64,000 nt of DNA, taken from positions 1-64,000 of the forward strand of contig CBDCVN010000013.1 in NCBI GenBank assembly GCA_965223045.1. Reading direction: 5' to 3'. This DNA comes from CBDCVN01 sp965223045. Lineage in GTDB: Bacteria; Deinococcota; Deinococci; Deinococcales; Trueperaceae. The position numbers and the translations under genes were made by a program. The notes under the pieces were generated by a model. The model was not told where the DNA came from. It saw only the letters and a list, made by a program, of their open reading frames with translations, and did no database searches. Positions within the stretch are counted from its first letter, which is position 1, and each line of letters starts with the position of its first letter. Shown here piece by piece: positions 54,037 through 62,279 of this stretch.

Positions 54037-54908
54037 AATGAGAAGCATACCTGTACAATATAATCAGGTCCTGAAAATCATCAACCTAGCCACCGACCAG
54101 GGTGAATAACTCTAACAATTGAAAAGCAATACAATAAAAAACATTTGAATTATAAAAGTCTAGTGACATGTCAGGTCTAATTTAAAGGGTTAAGGAACTA
54201 TAAGTTTAAAGAATACAATTCACAACTAAGGTATTAGTAGATAAAAATAACATACCTCAGCACTAGAACAACACTCCTAAACCTTGCCAACCCTACAATT
54301 AACACACAAAAACATTAAGGTTACCAACAAAAAACAACTTCATTGCTAACAAAACATTAATAAAATGATTGTAGTTTTAGGATGTTTTAATAAGGTGATT
54401 GCTGTGGCTTATGAGACCACAAAAAACACATAGCCCAGTCATCATCTTAATTCTTATAGTTTGCTAAACTTCATTTACCACCAAATCCTTCCAAGCATAT
54501 ACTAAATTGCCAGATAAACTCAATTTACACTAAACTAAACTTTAATTGAAGGTGTAGTAAAATCAACACCCGACTCAAGCCTATGATAAAAAAATGAGGA
54601 TTTAATGATAAAGCCAATCTTTGCTAGTCCTAGTGCGTTCTTTGGCTATACTTTTGGCTCGAAAACTATGTTTACATCATTTGAACAAAAAGGCTTTGTC
54701 AGAAAGTATATGAAGCATATGTGGCTGACTTGGACAAGCAACAAAGTTTCTCATTATTTCACCAATAGGATTTTAGTTTATTAGAATTGTTTCTGATGAT
54801 TTTTGTAGATAAGCTCCTCATTTGAAAAACTAGGGCATAATTTAAGTCAAAAGGTTTTGTAGAAAAGTATATGTAATTGATTTAAATATGTTTCAGCAAC
54901 AAGTTCTA

Positions 54909-55164
54909 GGGCGTGTGGATATGACAAATCAGAAATTGCACGCATTGGATATCAAAACCAAACTAGCCAGTCTCAGGACAGCTATTTGTTAGAAAATGTG
55001 AATTCCAAAAAAAATTGCAGGATAGCCTATATTTGCGAGAAGCTTTAGTTGTTAACCACATAATCTTTACCAGATTGCAGAGGAGCTTATGCGTCAGCAT
55101 CAGGATTATCCAAGGTATTTAAGAGTAGCGTTTTCGATTTCACACTCTAGGTGTCCACACGCCC
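54909..55164. mobile_element. MITE-like element, about 256 bp
   Basis: GGGCGTGTGGA at the left and TCCACACGCCC at the right are perfect inverted repeats, and TA flanks both ends as in IS5/IS630-type target duplications. It contains no complete gene, only a short frame (ELMRQHQDYPRYLRVA). This makes it a non-autonomous miniature element. Confidence 0.6.
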
Positions 55165-55233
55165 TACAGGATGATAATCACATTAGTAGTTTTATTGCTT
55201 TTGGAAGCTCGAGCTAACCCAATCTATTAGCAG

Positions 55234-55260
55234 CTGCTCGAGAAGTGCTAAACTAGTTTT
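55234..55260. repeat. 27-bp direct repeat, copy 1
   Basis: Identical over 27 bp to 58256-58282, starting CTGCTCGAGAAGTGCTAAAC. It lies about 40 bp upstream of the brnT-like pseudogene. The two copies bracket the whole toxin-antitoxin/IS607 block and both contain the GCTCGAGA palindrome core. Confidence 0.85.
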
Positions 55261-55679
55261 GTAGGGTAGCTCAAGATTCCACCTTTGAGAAGTCTAAAAT
55301 AATGGTACTGAACTGGAAAATTACAATTGTTGACAAACTATGGGATAAGCACCACGTTGTACCTGAAGAGGTTGAGGAAGCCTTTAAAGATCTATACTTT
55401 AAACGGCTTAGTTTTGGACATTTACTCTCGAGATTTTTTAGGTGTACAGTGCGTGATATCCATCGAGAATCCCTCTATACAAAATGTTCAGTTTTAACCC
55501 GTTTTTAGTATACATGCTAAACGTCGCAAAGTAGGTGTATTACGTAAATATAAATCACGTCGCTATTTATTGGTTGGTAAAACGGATGGAGGTAGAATTT
55601 TGGCTATCTTTTTTGATGTACAAGATGAAACTCATATTGTAACCGTTGTAAAAAGTCTTATGATATCTACAAAAATCTG

Positions 55680-55810
55680 CTGATATCTGCTTTAATTCCT
55701 GCTTCATAGAAAGTAGTTTCACTATGTCCTAATGGTCATAGCCAGAGCTCCAAGCTCCACAGGCTTAAGTTTCCGTGCAACTCACGGTACATAATTTCTC
55801 AAGATTCAGA
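55680..55810 (-). ncRNA. Probable TnpB omega (reRNA) at the tnpB 3' end
   Basis: On the minus strand the tnpB stop is followed by AAGCCTGTGGAGC, a GAGC-rich stem (GGAGCTTGGAGCTC) and, further on, GAAGCAGGAATTAAA. GCCTGTGGAGC ... GAAGCAGGAA is characteristic of the 3' part of TnpB guide RNA scaffolds, which overlap the tnpB end. The guide would read from the flanking brnT sequence, or from about 45 nt of extra element DNA, depending on the exact end. The boundaries are approximate. Confidence 0.6.
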
Positions 55811-56886
55811 GCTGCATTTAAATCTCTATCAGCTTTAAATCCACATTCGCATTCAAAGACACGTTTACTTAAGGGCATTTCATGCATTGCGCTACAGTTA
55901 CTACACATCTTTGTAGAAGGATAAAATCTGTCTGCAACTACTATTTCACTGCCATACATTTCAGCTTTATAAGTTAACTGTCTTCTAAACTCCGCAAAAC
56001 CACCATCAGCAATGTATTTGGCTAGCTTGTGGTTTTTAAGCATGCCTTTTACATTCAAATCCTCAATGGCAATCTTTTTAAAGTTTTTGGTTAAATACGT
56101 TGTTAGTTTATGTATAACATCAAGTCGCTTATTTGCTATGGCAGCATGTAGTTTCGCAACTTCCATTTTAGCATTAGTTCTATTCTTAGAACCTTTTTGC
56201 TTTTTGCTTAATCGCTTTTGTACCAGTTCTAGGCGTTTAGTTAAAACTCTTAACGCCTTTGCTCCTTCTATTTCTTGACCATTAGACAATGTGGCTAACT
56301 TGCTTATACCCAGATCAACACCTATCATGCCAGCTTGGTTTTCACTCGCATGAAATGGGCAATCAACAGTTAAAGCTATATACCATTTGTCTGCTGTCCT
56401 TGAGACAGTGCCAGATTTTATAGTGCCTTGGAATCTTAATTCTTCAGACATTTTTATCCAGCCAATCTTAGGAAGTTTAACTGCTTGACCTTCTACTTTT
56501 AGGGTTTCAGGTCCATTATCAGCTCTAAAACTATCATTCTTCCCTTTAGTATGGAACTTAGGGAATCCTATTTCAGCTTTTTTTATCTTGCCAGCTTGGT
56601 AAAGCTTGAATCGCCTAAAAGCATGTGCATACGCTAATCCTAAATTCTTAATGGCTTGCTGTGGTGCAGATTTAGTGACTTCATACATCCAAGGAAATTG
56701 GATAAGCTTAATAGCGTTCAGTTCTTTTCTTAGCTTGGCTTCGTTAACTTGCTGTTTAGCTTTATATCGTTGCTGCCATTCTGCTAGAGCCCAATTATAG
56801 GCAAATCTTGCAACACCACAAGCTTTACTCAAATATTCACCTTGTTTACGTGTAGGTTCTAGCCTAATCTTGTGTACTCGCAGCAT
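55765..56886 (-). CDS. tnpB: TnpB RNA-guided nuclease of the IS607 element
   Basis: 373 residues. N-terminal helix-turn-helix-like part (IRLEPTRKQGEYLSKACGVAR), then a RuvC-like nuclease with Asp in GVDLGISKLATL, Glu in AIEDLNVKGML and Asp in DRDLNAALNLE, and a zinc finger (CSNCSAMHEMP...CECG). All three catalytic acids are present, so it is probably an active guide-RNA-directed nuclease that helps maintain the element. It overlaps tnpA by 23 bp. Confidence 0.92.
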   Translation of the reverse strand: MLRVHKIRLEPTRKQGEYLSKACGVARFAYNWALAEWQQRYKAKQQVNEAKLRKELNAIKLIQFPWMYEVTKSAPQQAIKNLGLAYAHAFRRFKLYQAGKIKKAEIGFPKFHTKGKNDSFRADNGPETLKVEGQAVKLPKIGWIKMSEELRFQGTIKSGTVSRTADKWYIALTVDCPFHASENQAGMIGVDLGISKLATLSNGQEIEGAKALRVLTKRLELVQKRLSKKQKGSKNRTNAKMEVAKLHAAIANKRLDVIHKLTTYLTKNFKKIAIEDLNVKGMLKNHKLAKYIADGGFAEFRRQLTYKAEMYGSEIVVADRFYPSTKMCSNCSAMHEMPLSKRVFECECGFKADRDLNAALNLEKLCTVSCTET

Positions 56887-57478
56887 CCTGTAACTTTTCC
56901 ATCATCTTTTTATGCTTTTTGCTTCTGCTACCATACAACCTTGCGCTAAACACAGTTATAATCTCTAGTACGTCTTGTGCCAACTCTTCTTCAAATGTTG
57001 GTTGTTCTCCTTTATGGATAATTACAATTTCAATATTTTGTAATTCACATATGGTAAAAACCAATTCAGCACCAAATCTTAGTAATCTATCTTTATGAGT
57101 TAAGACCAGTCGCTTAATCTCCCTAGTAACTATTAACTCTAGTAATTTATTTAATCCTTTCTTTCGGTAGTTCATCCCACTACCAAGATCTCTTATAACT
57201 TCTGATTTCCAACCTTTTGCTGCACAATAAGCTTCTAACATGGCTTGTTGCCTATCTAGATCAGCTTTCTGATCTTGGCTACTAACCCGAGCATAGCAAA
57301 TTGTAGGAGCTGCCTCATTGCTTAAATTTTGAAGCTTATTAGCATCATAATACCGTGTTCCACTTTTACTTTTCCTATCAGGAATTAGTTCCCCTGTGGT
57401 TTCCCATTTACGCAAAGTCTGCATTGTTACGCCAAGTAATTCAGCAGCTTGACCTATTTTGATTAACTTTGCAGACAT
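56864..57478 (-). CDS. tnpA: IS607-type serine recombinase TnpA
   Basis: 204 residues. A MerR-like DNA-binding domain (IGQAAELLGVTMQTLRKWE, then GTRYYD) is followed by a serine recombinase core with the catalytic Ser in CYARVSSQDQKADLDRQ and downstream Arg/Asp residues (RLVLTHKDRLLRFG). The N-terminal placement of the HTH is diagnostic of IS607 transposases. It should perform excision and insertion of the element. Confidence 0.92.
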   Translation of the reverse strand: MSAKLIKIGQAAELLGVTMQTLRKWETTGELIPDRKSKSGTRYYDANKLQNLSNEAAPTICYARVSSQDQKADLDRQQAMLEAYCAAKGWKSEVIRDLGSGMNYRKKGLNKLLELIVTREIKRLVLTHKDRLLRFGAELVFTICELQNIEIVIIHKGEQPTFEEELAQDVLEIITVFSARLYGSRSKKHKKMMEKLQDAASTQD

Positions 57479-57575
57479 AGTATAAAATACTATCAGATAG
57501 TAATAGATATTTCAACACTGTTACTTACCCCAGTATCTGCAAGGGATGTAACCAATGCTGAAAGGAAATTCTACA

Positions 57576-57905
57576 ATGGCTAATAATAAAGTAATTCCTC
57601 CAAAGAGCGATATAAAAGAAATTCATAGCTTAAATGATGTTCCTGAGGATTTTGCCTCTCAAGAAGCTGCTGAAAACTTTTGGGATGATCATGCTTTGTC
57701 ATTAGAAGCCCTTAATGAATTACCTGAAGCTCCTGAGCTAGAAACTATCTTTGAAGCTCCTAAAGTAACAACACACACCATTGTTCTTGCAACAAATCTT
57801 TATCAAAAGATAAAAAATCAAGCTTATACCCAAGGAATATCAACAGAAACTCTAGCAAATCTTTTGTTAGCTGAATGTTTAGAGCAGATTACTCATCAAA
57901 AATAG
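57576..57905 (+). CDS. CopG/BrnA-type antitoxin
   Basis: About 109 residues from ATG 57576 (AGGAA at 57563 as ribosome site; longer starts upstream fall in the toxin's C-terminal frame). NDVPEDFASQEAAENFWDDHAL is the signature of the CopG-antitoxin family (PF12441 type), and a C-terminal ribbon-helix-helix follows (HTIVLATNLYQKIKNQAYTQG). The cognate toxin is the disrupted gene just upstream, so this is now an orphan antitoxin. Confidence 0.85.
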   Translation: MANNKVIPPKSDIKEIHSLNDVPEDFASQEAAENFWDDHALSLEALNELPEAPELETIFEAPKVTTHTIVLATNLYQKIKNQAYTQGISTETLANLLLAECLEQITHQK

Positions 57906-57930
57906 TTTGTTGTTACGGAGAAGGAATTTT

Positions 57931-58149
57931 ATGAAAGAACATTATGATTTTTCAAAGGGAGAGCGAGGCAAGTTCTATAATCCAGAAGCAACTTTCCGTT
58001 TGCCTATTTACTTAGAGCCTGATGTTGAAGAGTTTATGGTTAAATCTGCTCAGCCACAAAACACAGACATTCAAGATCTAATTAATAAGCTACTGTGAGC
58101 TAACATTGAATTAGCACAAAACTTGAAGCAGACTGAACCTGCACCATAA
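57931..58149 (+). pseudogene. Second small antitoxin-like gene with a premature TGA
   Basis: ATG at 57931 follows AAGGA at the right spacing. The product MKEHYDFSKGERGKFYNPEA, then LPIYLEPDVEEFM and DIQDLINKLL resembles antitoxins paired with BrnT-like toxins. The frame stops at TGA 58096-58098, yet continues sensibly as ANIELAQNLKQTEPAP to TAA 58147-58149, matching the length and end of relatives. One base change (for example CGA to TGA) would explain it. The 55-residue truncated form may still bind DNA. Confidence 0.6.
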
Positions 58150-58459
58150 ACTAGATAAGATTAGAAATGATTTTTTGAGTTGAAGAGTTTTGGGTTTGAG
58201 AATGGAAGGATCGCTTTTTGGAAGCTTGACCCAACCCAAAGAAAACCATTATTTACTGCTCGAGAAGTGCTAAACTAGTTTTTATGGTAACTTGAGGGAA
58301 TCGTAAATTACCTTAGTTAGAACAGGCAAAAACTTGAATTACTAGTTTGAATGGGACCCTAGAAAAGCAAAAGAGAATTTACGAAAGCATAGTGTTCATT
58401 TCTTGCTTTTAGGCTTTGCTAACAGCGAAAAGGGCAAGTAAAGATAAGGTATAACTATT
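58150..58459. other. Intergenic region before the KAP gene
   Basis: About 310 bp with no gene. It contains the second 27-bp repeat (58256-58282), a GGGTTTGAGAATGGAAGG stretch, and the likely promoter of the KAP gene just before 58460 (AAGATAAGGTATAACTATT). Confidence 0.45.
58256..58282. repeat. 27-bp direct repeat, copy 2
   Basis: Second copy of the 27-bp sequence at 55234. It is 107 bp downstream of the antitoxin remnant and about 180 bp upstream of the KAP NTPase gene. Sequence after the repeat is also loosely alike (GGTAACTTGAG against GGGTAGCTCAAG). Confidence 0.85.
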
Positions 58460-60409
58460 ATGGATAAAGCAAATGATAGAACGCAAGAGTTGGGTAAACT
58501 GTCTTTCTCTGTTCAGAGAGCAAGAGAAGAATTACAAGGATATGATTGCTCTACAATAGAAATTGTACGTGTCATTTTGAGGGAGCATTCTGAATACGGC
58601 AATGAAAAAGCTAAAGGCATTAAGTTTGATGCTAGGGATAATGAAGGTGAAAAACACGATGTAGATTATTGGTTAGTTGAGGTTCGAGGGCTTTTTAATA
58701 AGCTAAAAGCCTCTGAGTTGAATGGTAGGCTAGTTATTTTAGGCCTTAGTATTCTTGATGCTAATCTGGAAGCAAAATTACAACAAGATGGTTTTCTTGA
58801 AGCTTTAGAAAAAGAACTCAAACCACCTCTAAATGATTTACTGACTAAAAAAGGGAACGCTTTATTGGATAAAGGTCGGATAAAACGTAGTCGCGAAGTT
58901 GTAAGAAGTCATTATGATGAACCCATTAAAAATTTAGAGGAAGATCAACTTGGTAGGGCAGCTTTTGCACGTTTTTTAGCTAAGCAAATTACATCATTAT
59001 CTTTGGATTCTGCAGGTAATTCATTTGCTATACATCTTGATGGCCCTTGGGGTTCAGGTAAAAGCACATTGCTAAATTTCCTTAAAGAAGAGTTAAAAAA
59101 AGAGGAAATTGAGGAGAAAAAAGAAGGGGAAGAAAAGGGAAAAAAAAGGTGGTGTGTTATAGAGTTTAATGCATGGCAAAACCAGCGCATCAAACCACCA
59201 TGGTGGTTACTTATGGATCATGTTTTCCAACAAGGAAAAGGTGAGATTAATTTTCGGGCAAAAAAGTCTGAGCAATGGTGGCGTCTAATTAGTGGTCGAC
59301 TCTCTAGTTTTATTGCACTGGTAGTATTATTCATTGGATTTACTTGGTTATTTTTCCATGCAAACAATGCAAAGGAATTAGATCAAGCTTTTATTGTTTT
59401 TGGACAAGTTATTACTGGTTTTGGTGCCATCTTTGTGGCTATACAAAACTCTCGTTTATTTGGATCAAATCAGGTTGCTCAAAATTATCTTGAAACTGTC
59501 AACGACCCCATGACTAAACTTTCCAAACGATTTACAAAGCTTATATATAAAATAAGAGGTAAAGATAAAGAAGTTGCAATCTTCGTTGATGACCTTGATA
59601 GGTGTCAAAGTGATTATACTATTGAGTTGCTAGAAGGTATACAAACACTTTTTAGGGAAGCTCCAGTTATGTTTATAGTAGCTGCAGACGGGCGTTGGCT
59701 TCATGCCTGCTTTGAAGAAACTTACAATAGAATCAAACCTCATATGCGTGAACCGGGGCGTCCTTTGGGAACCTTGTTCTTGGAAAAGGTATTTCAATTT
59801 TCTGTGCCAGTCCCTAATATGCCGAAACAACTAAAAGAAGCTTATTGGGAGTTCCTACTTAAAGCTAAAGAAGATAACTCTCAGACCTTGTTGGATAAAG
59901 AAAGAGAGAAAAAGCAAGAAATATTGGCAGAGATGCATGATGAAGAAACAATCACTGATTTTTTGCAGAAAAGCAATAATCTTCAAATTGCTGAACAGCA
60001 GGCACTGCGTGAAGAAGCCATAGTGCGCCTAGCTGACCCTGAGATTGTTGGGAAACTTAAGGATCACACATTAAAGCCTTTTGCAGAACTTTTAGAGCCT
60101 AATCCAAGAGCTATGAAGCGCTTAGTAAATGCTTATGTTGTGAATAGGGCACTAGCAACATTAACTCATCAGGATATTGCTAGTGAACAACTTGCTTTAT
60201 GGACTATTTTGATGATTCGTTGGCCAGACATGACACTTTATCTTGAAAAGTACTCTGAACATTTTAAGTACCTTAGGACTGAATTTAATGAGGCTGAGGC
60301 TAATATTGACAAAAAACTAGTGCAGCTTTTTAAGGATAAAGAGGTAAAGAAAGTTGTTGAAAAATTGGATGAGAAAACAGTAAGACACTGTGCTTTGTTA
60401 CGAAGCTAG
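58460..60409 (+). CDS. KAP-family P-loop NTPase
   Basis: 649 residues. An N-terminal domain of about 150 residues was not recognised. The NTPase core has Walker A GPWGSGKST (residue about 195) and Walker B VAIFVDDLDRCQ (about 372), with two membrane helices in between (about 278-297 and 305-325), the layout diagnostic of KAP NTPases. KAP proteins are membrane-linked P-loop NTPases implicated in phage exclusion and stress responses. Its position beside a decayed toxin-antitoxin locus supports a defence role, which is inference. The last 80 residues (RHCALLRS) end abruptly but look natural. It is followed by an unrelated cyclase. Confidence 0.85.
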   Translation: MDKANDRTQELGKLSFSVQRAREELQGYDCSTIEIVRVILREHSEYGNEKAKGIKFDARDNEGEKHDVDYWLVEVRGLFNKLKASELNGRLVILGLSILDANLEAKLQQDGFLEALEKELKPPLNDLLTKKGNALLDKGRIKRSREVVRSHYDEPIKNLEEDQLGRAAFARFLAKQITSLSLDSAGNSFAIHLDGPWGSGKSTLLNFLKEELKKEEIEEKKEGEEKGKKRWCVIEFNAWQNQRIKPPWWLLMDHVFQQGKGEINFRAKKSEQWWRLISGRLSSFIALVVLFIGFTWLFFHANNAKELDQAFIVFGQVITGFGAIFVAIQNSRLFGSNQVAQNYLETVNDPMTKLSKRFTKLIYKIRGKDKEVAIFVDDLDRCQSDYTIELLEGIQTLFREAPVMFIVAADGRWLHACFEETYNRIKPHMREPGRPLGTLFLEKVFQFSVPVPNMPKQLKEAYWEFLLKAKEDNSQTLLDKEREKKQEILAEMHDEETITDFLQKSNNLQIAEQQALREEAIVRLADPEIVGKLKDHTLKPFAELLEPNPRAMKRLVNAYVVNRALATLTHQDIASEQLALWTILMIRWPDMTLYLEKYSEHFKYLRTEFNEAEANIDKKLVQLFKDKEVKKVVEKLDEKTVRHCALLRS

Positions 60410-60439
60410 AACCTTTTAGAAAATACATTTAGTAAGTAC

Positions 60440-60466
60440 TACTGTACTTGGATTTGTAGTACAGTA
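60440..60466. promoter_or_regulatory. 9-bp inverted repeat just upstream of the GGDEF gene
   Basis: TACTGTACT and AGTACAGTA are separated by nine bases and end 6 bp before the start codon. It could be an operator or an RNA hairpin affecting translation. There is no T tract, so it is not a terminator for the KAP gene. Confidence 0.4.
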
Positions 60467-60472
60467 TGAGTT

Positions 60473-62260
60473 ATGCCTAAAGCGAGAGCTAATAATAAGT
60501 ACATTATCTATTGGCTGTATTGTTCTTTCTTTACATATTTTACATTAATGTCTGGTTGGGGAGCTGCTCGAGCTATCGAAATCTCTTCACTAGACGAACC
60601 TATTAATCTTGCTGGCTTTTGGAAATTCCACACAGGTGATGATTTATCTTGGGCAGAGCCAAGTTTTAATGATGCCAACTGGCATAAATTAACAGTTCCT
60701 ATGAATTGGGGCGAACAAGGCTATGATAATTATGCAGGATTTGCTTGGTATCGAATTACTCTAACTTTTAACTTGCAAAACCATAAAATTAAACAATCGC
60801 TGGGTAAGCTTTCAGTTACCTTAGGCAAGGCACATAGTGCATACGAACTTTATGCGGGGGGACAACTAATTGGTGGTGTTGGAAGTTTACCACCCAAACC
60901 CCAAATTAGATATGACCAATTCAAAACTTACGAAATCCCACCTGAAGCTATTGATAATCAAGGTCGACTTGTTTTAGCAATACGTGTTTGGCGATCTACC
61001 GTGATTGACCTTCACTGGGAAGGAGGTTTTTATGAAGGTGCTTTTCTAATAGGTACAATTAGCCAACTTAATAAGCGTACCCTAACACCACAATATTTGT
61101 CTTTGTTAATGATTATCCTTTATCTATTAATTGGTTTTTATCATATCTTTCTATATTGGCACAGTAAGGAATTAAAAGAGTACCTTTGGTTTGGATTCCT
61201 AGCAATTGCAATGGGTGTTTACGGATTTATGACTAGCCAGTGGAAACATGCTGTTGAACTTGAATATATATTACTTAAAAAAATTGAATTTGCTACCTTA
61301 TACATTATACCAGTTTTGACTTTAGAGTTTTTCTGGCAAATTCTTACAGTGCGCCCTAGACGTATCTTCCGAATTTATCAGCTTTCTTTTTTGGTGCTAG
61401 TATTACTTGTTGTCATCTTACCGGGATTCTTAATAAATTTTCGCACCCTTAGAGTGTGGCAAATTTGGGTGTTACCTGCCCTTGTAGGGACTTTTGGCAT
61501 GATGTTTTGGTACAGTTGGAAAGGCCACCCCGAAGCACGCATTATACTCATAGGAACTTTTGTCCTTTCAGTTACAGGTTTAAATGATATAGCTACTGAT
61601 CATCAAATACTTCAGACACCAAGAATGGCACCTATAGGCTTTGCAGCACTGATTCTTTCAATGTCTATTTCACTTGCTAGGCGCATCACTAGACTCTTTA
61701 CAAATTTAGAGCAGGAGGTCGCTGAGCGTACCAAGGAATTGAAAGAAGCAAATAAAAAACTTGAGCAAGCTGCCAGTATTGACTTGCTTACCCAAATCTA
61801 CAACCGCAGATCTTTTTTGGGGAAAGTAAAGCATGAAGTTGGTCGCTTTAATAGGACAGGAAAGGTATTTGCTATTGTTCTAGCAGACATAGATAACTTC
61901 AAGGAATTCAATGACACTTATGGACACGCTTGTGGTGATTACATACTTAGAGAAGTAGCAAAAGATTTTCAAGCAAATCTTCGGCAGCAAGATTTTGTGG
62001 CTAGGTGGGGAGGAGAAGAATTTATTTTCTTACTGCCAGAAACTAGTTCTAGTGGTGCTGCAATAGTAGCAGAGAGCATACGTGTATTTGTTGCCAATAA
62101 AAACTACTTATACCAAGGGCAGTCACTTCATATTTCCATTACATTTGGTGTTAGTGAATTTCAAACAGGTTTAGCCCTTGATAAATGTATCAACAATGCT
62201 GATGAAGCACTTTATAAAGGTAAAAAAGCTGGTAAGAATAGGGTAGTTCAGTCATTTTAA
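60473..62260 (+). CDS. Membrane diguanylate cyclase with extracellular jelly-roll and 7TM domains
   Basis: 595 residues. A signal or first membrane segment (about 12-35) leads to a jelly-roll (7TMR-DISM extracellular-like) region resembling the sugar-binding domain of beta-galactosidases (INLAGFWKFHTGDDLSWAEP, FAWYRITLTF, YELYAGGQLIGGVG). About seven membrane helices follow (roughly 205-395), then a coiled coil (LEQEVAERTKELKEANKKL) and a GGDEF domain (about 435-595) with an intact RWGGEEFIFLLPE. It likely makes c-di-GMP in response to an external ligand. The gene begins at ATG 60473 and precedes ridA by about 20 bp. Confidence 0.9.
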   Translation: MPKARANNKYIIYWLYCSFFTYFTLMSGWGAARAIEISSLDEPINLAGFWKFHTGDDLSWAEPSFNDANWHKLTVPMNWGEQGYDNYAGFAWYRITLTFNLQNHKIKQSLGKLSVTLGKAHSAYELYAGGQLIGGVGSLPPKPQIRYDQFKTYEIPPEAIDNQGRLVLAIRVWRSTVIDLHWEGGFYEGAFLIGTISQLNKRTLTPQYLSLLMIILYLLIGFYHIFLYWHSKELKEYLWFGFLAIAMGVYGFMTSQWKHAVELEYILLKKIEFATLYIIPVLTLEFFWQILTVRPRRIFRIYQLSFLVLVLLVVILPGFLINFRTLRVWQIWVLPALVGTFGMMFWYSWKGHPEARIILIGTFVLSVTGLNDIATDHQILQTPRMAPIGFAALILSMSISLARRITRLFTNLEQEVAERTKELKEANKKLEQAASIDLLTQIYNRRSFLGKVKHEVGRFNRTGKVFAIVLADIDNFKEFNDTYGHACGDYILREVAKDFQANLRQQDFVARWGGEEFIFLLPETSSSGAAIVAESIRVFVANKNYLYQGQSLHISITFGVSEFQTGLALDKCINNADEALYKGKKAGKNRVVQSF

Positions 62261-62279
62261 TTCTTGCTATTATCTGGTT

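Larger units (their letters stand above)
53803..55301. other. 1.5-kb gene-poor, decayed region
   Basis: No gene of normal length is present. The region holds a 17-bp triple repeat, a MITE-like element, and two related pieces (AAAAAGGCTTTGTCAGAAAG at about 54689 and AAAAGGTTTTGTAGAAAAG at about 54849). A 59-codon frame at 54605-54784, preceded by GAGGA, reads MIKPIFASPSAFFGYTFGSK and is the only candidate small gene. Its coding status is doubtful. The A+T content is high throughout. Confidence 0.5.
55651..57532 (-). mobile_element. IS607-family element (tnpA, tnpB, omega RNA)
   Basis: About 1.88 kb inserted within the brnT-like gene without an obvious target duplication or terminal inverted repeats, as expected for serine-recombinase IS607 elements. 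tnpA and tnpB overlap and are on the minus strand. Ends are placed where the toxin reading frame stops and resumes, so they are accurate to a few bases. ACTATC-A-GATAGT near the tnpA-side end may be a recombinase site. Confidence 0.8.
55302..57583 (+). pseudogene. BrnT-type toxin gene disrupted by an IS607 element
   Basis: The 5' part (55302 on) reads KITIVDKLWDKHHVVPEEVE, typical of BrnT-like toxins. After about 110 bp of unrelated sequence and a frame change, the frame from 55513 reads HAKRRKVGVLRKYKSRRYLL, then GRILAIFFDVQDETHIVTV ending near 55650. The missing C-terminus resumes beyond the IS607 element at 57533 as VSARDVTNAERKFYNG and a TAA at 57581-57583. Together these give the family order ...FFDVQDETHIVTV-VSARDVT.... 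The gene is therefore doubly broken. Its stop overlaps the antitoxin start (ATGGCTAA), the expected toxin-antitoxin layout. Confidence 0.8.

Noticed and set aside
57555..57905. Longer antitoxin start at 57555
   Set aside because: The extra residues overlap the toxin C-terminal frame and the ribosome site AGGAA fits ATG 57576 better.
58945..59193. Antisense frame in the KAP gene with Ser/Phe runs
   Set aside because: It is complementary to the Lys/Glu-rich coding segment and has no start signal.
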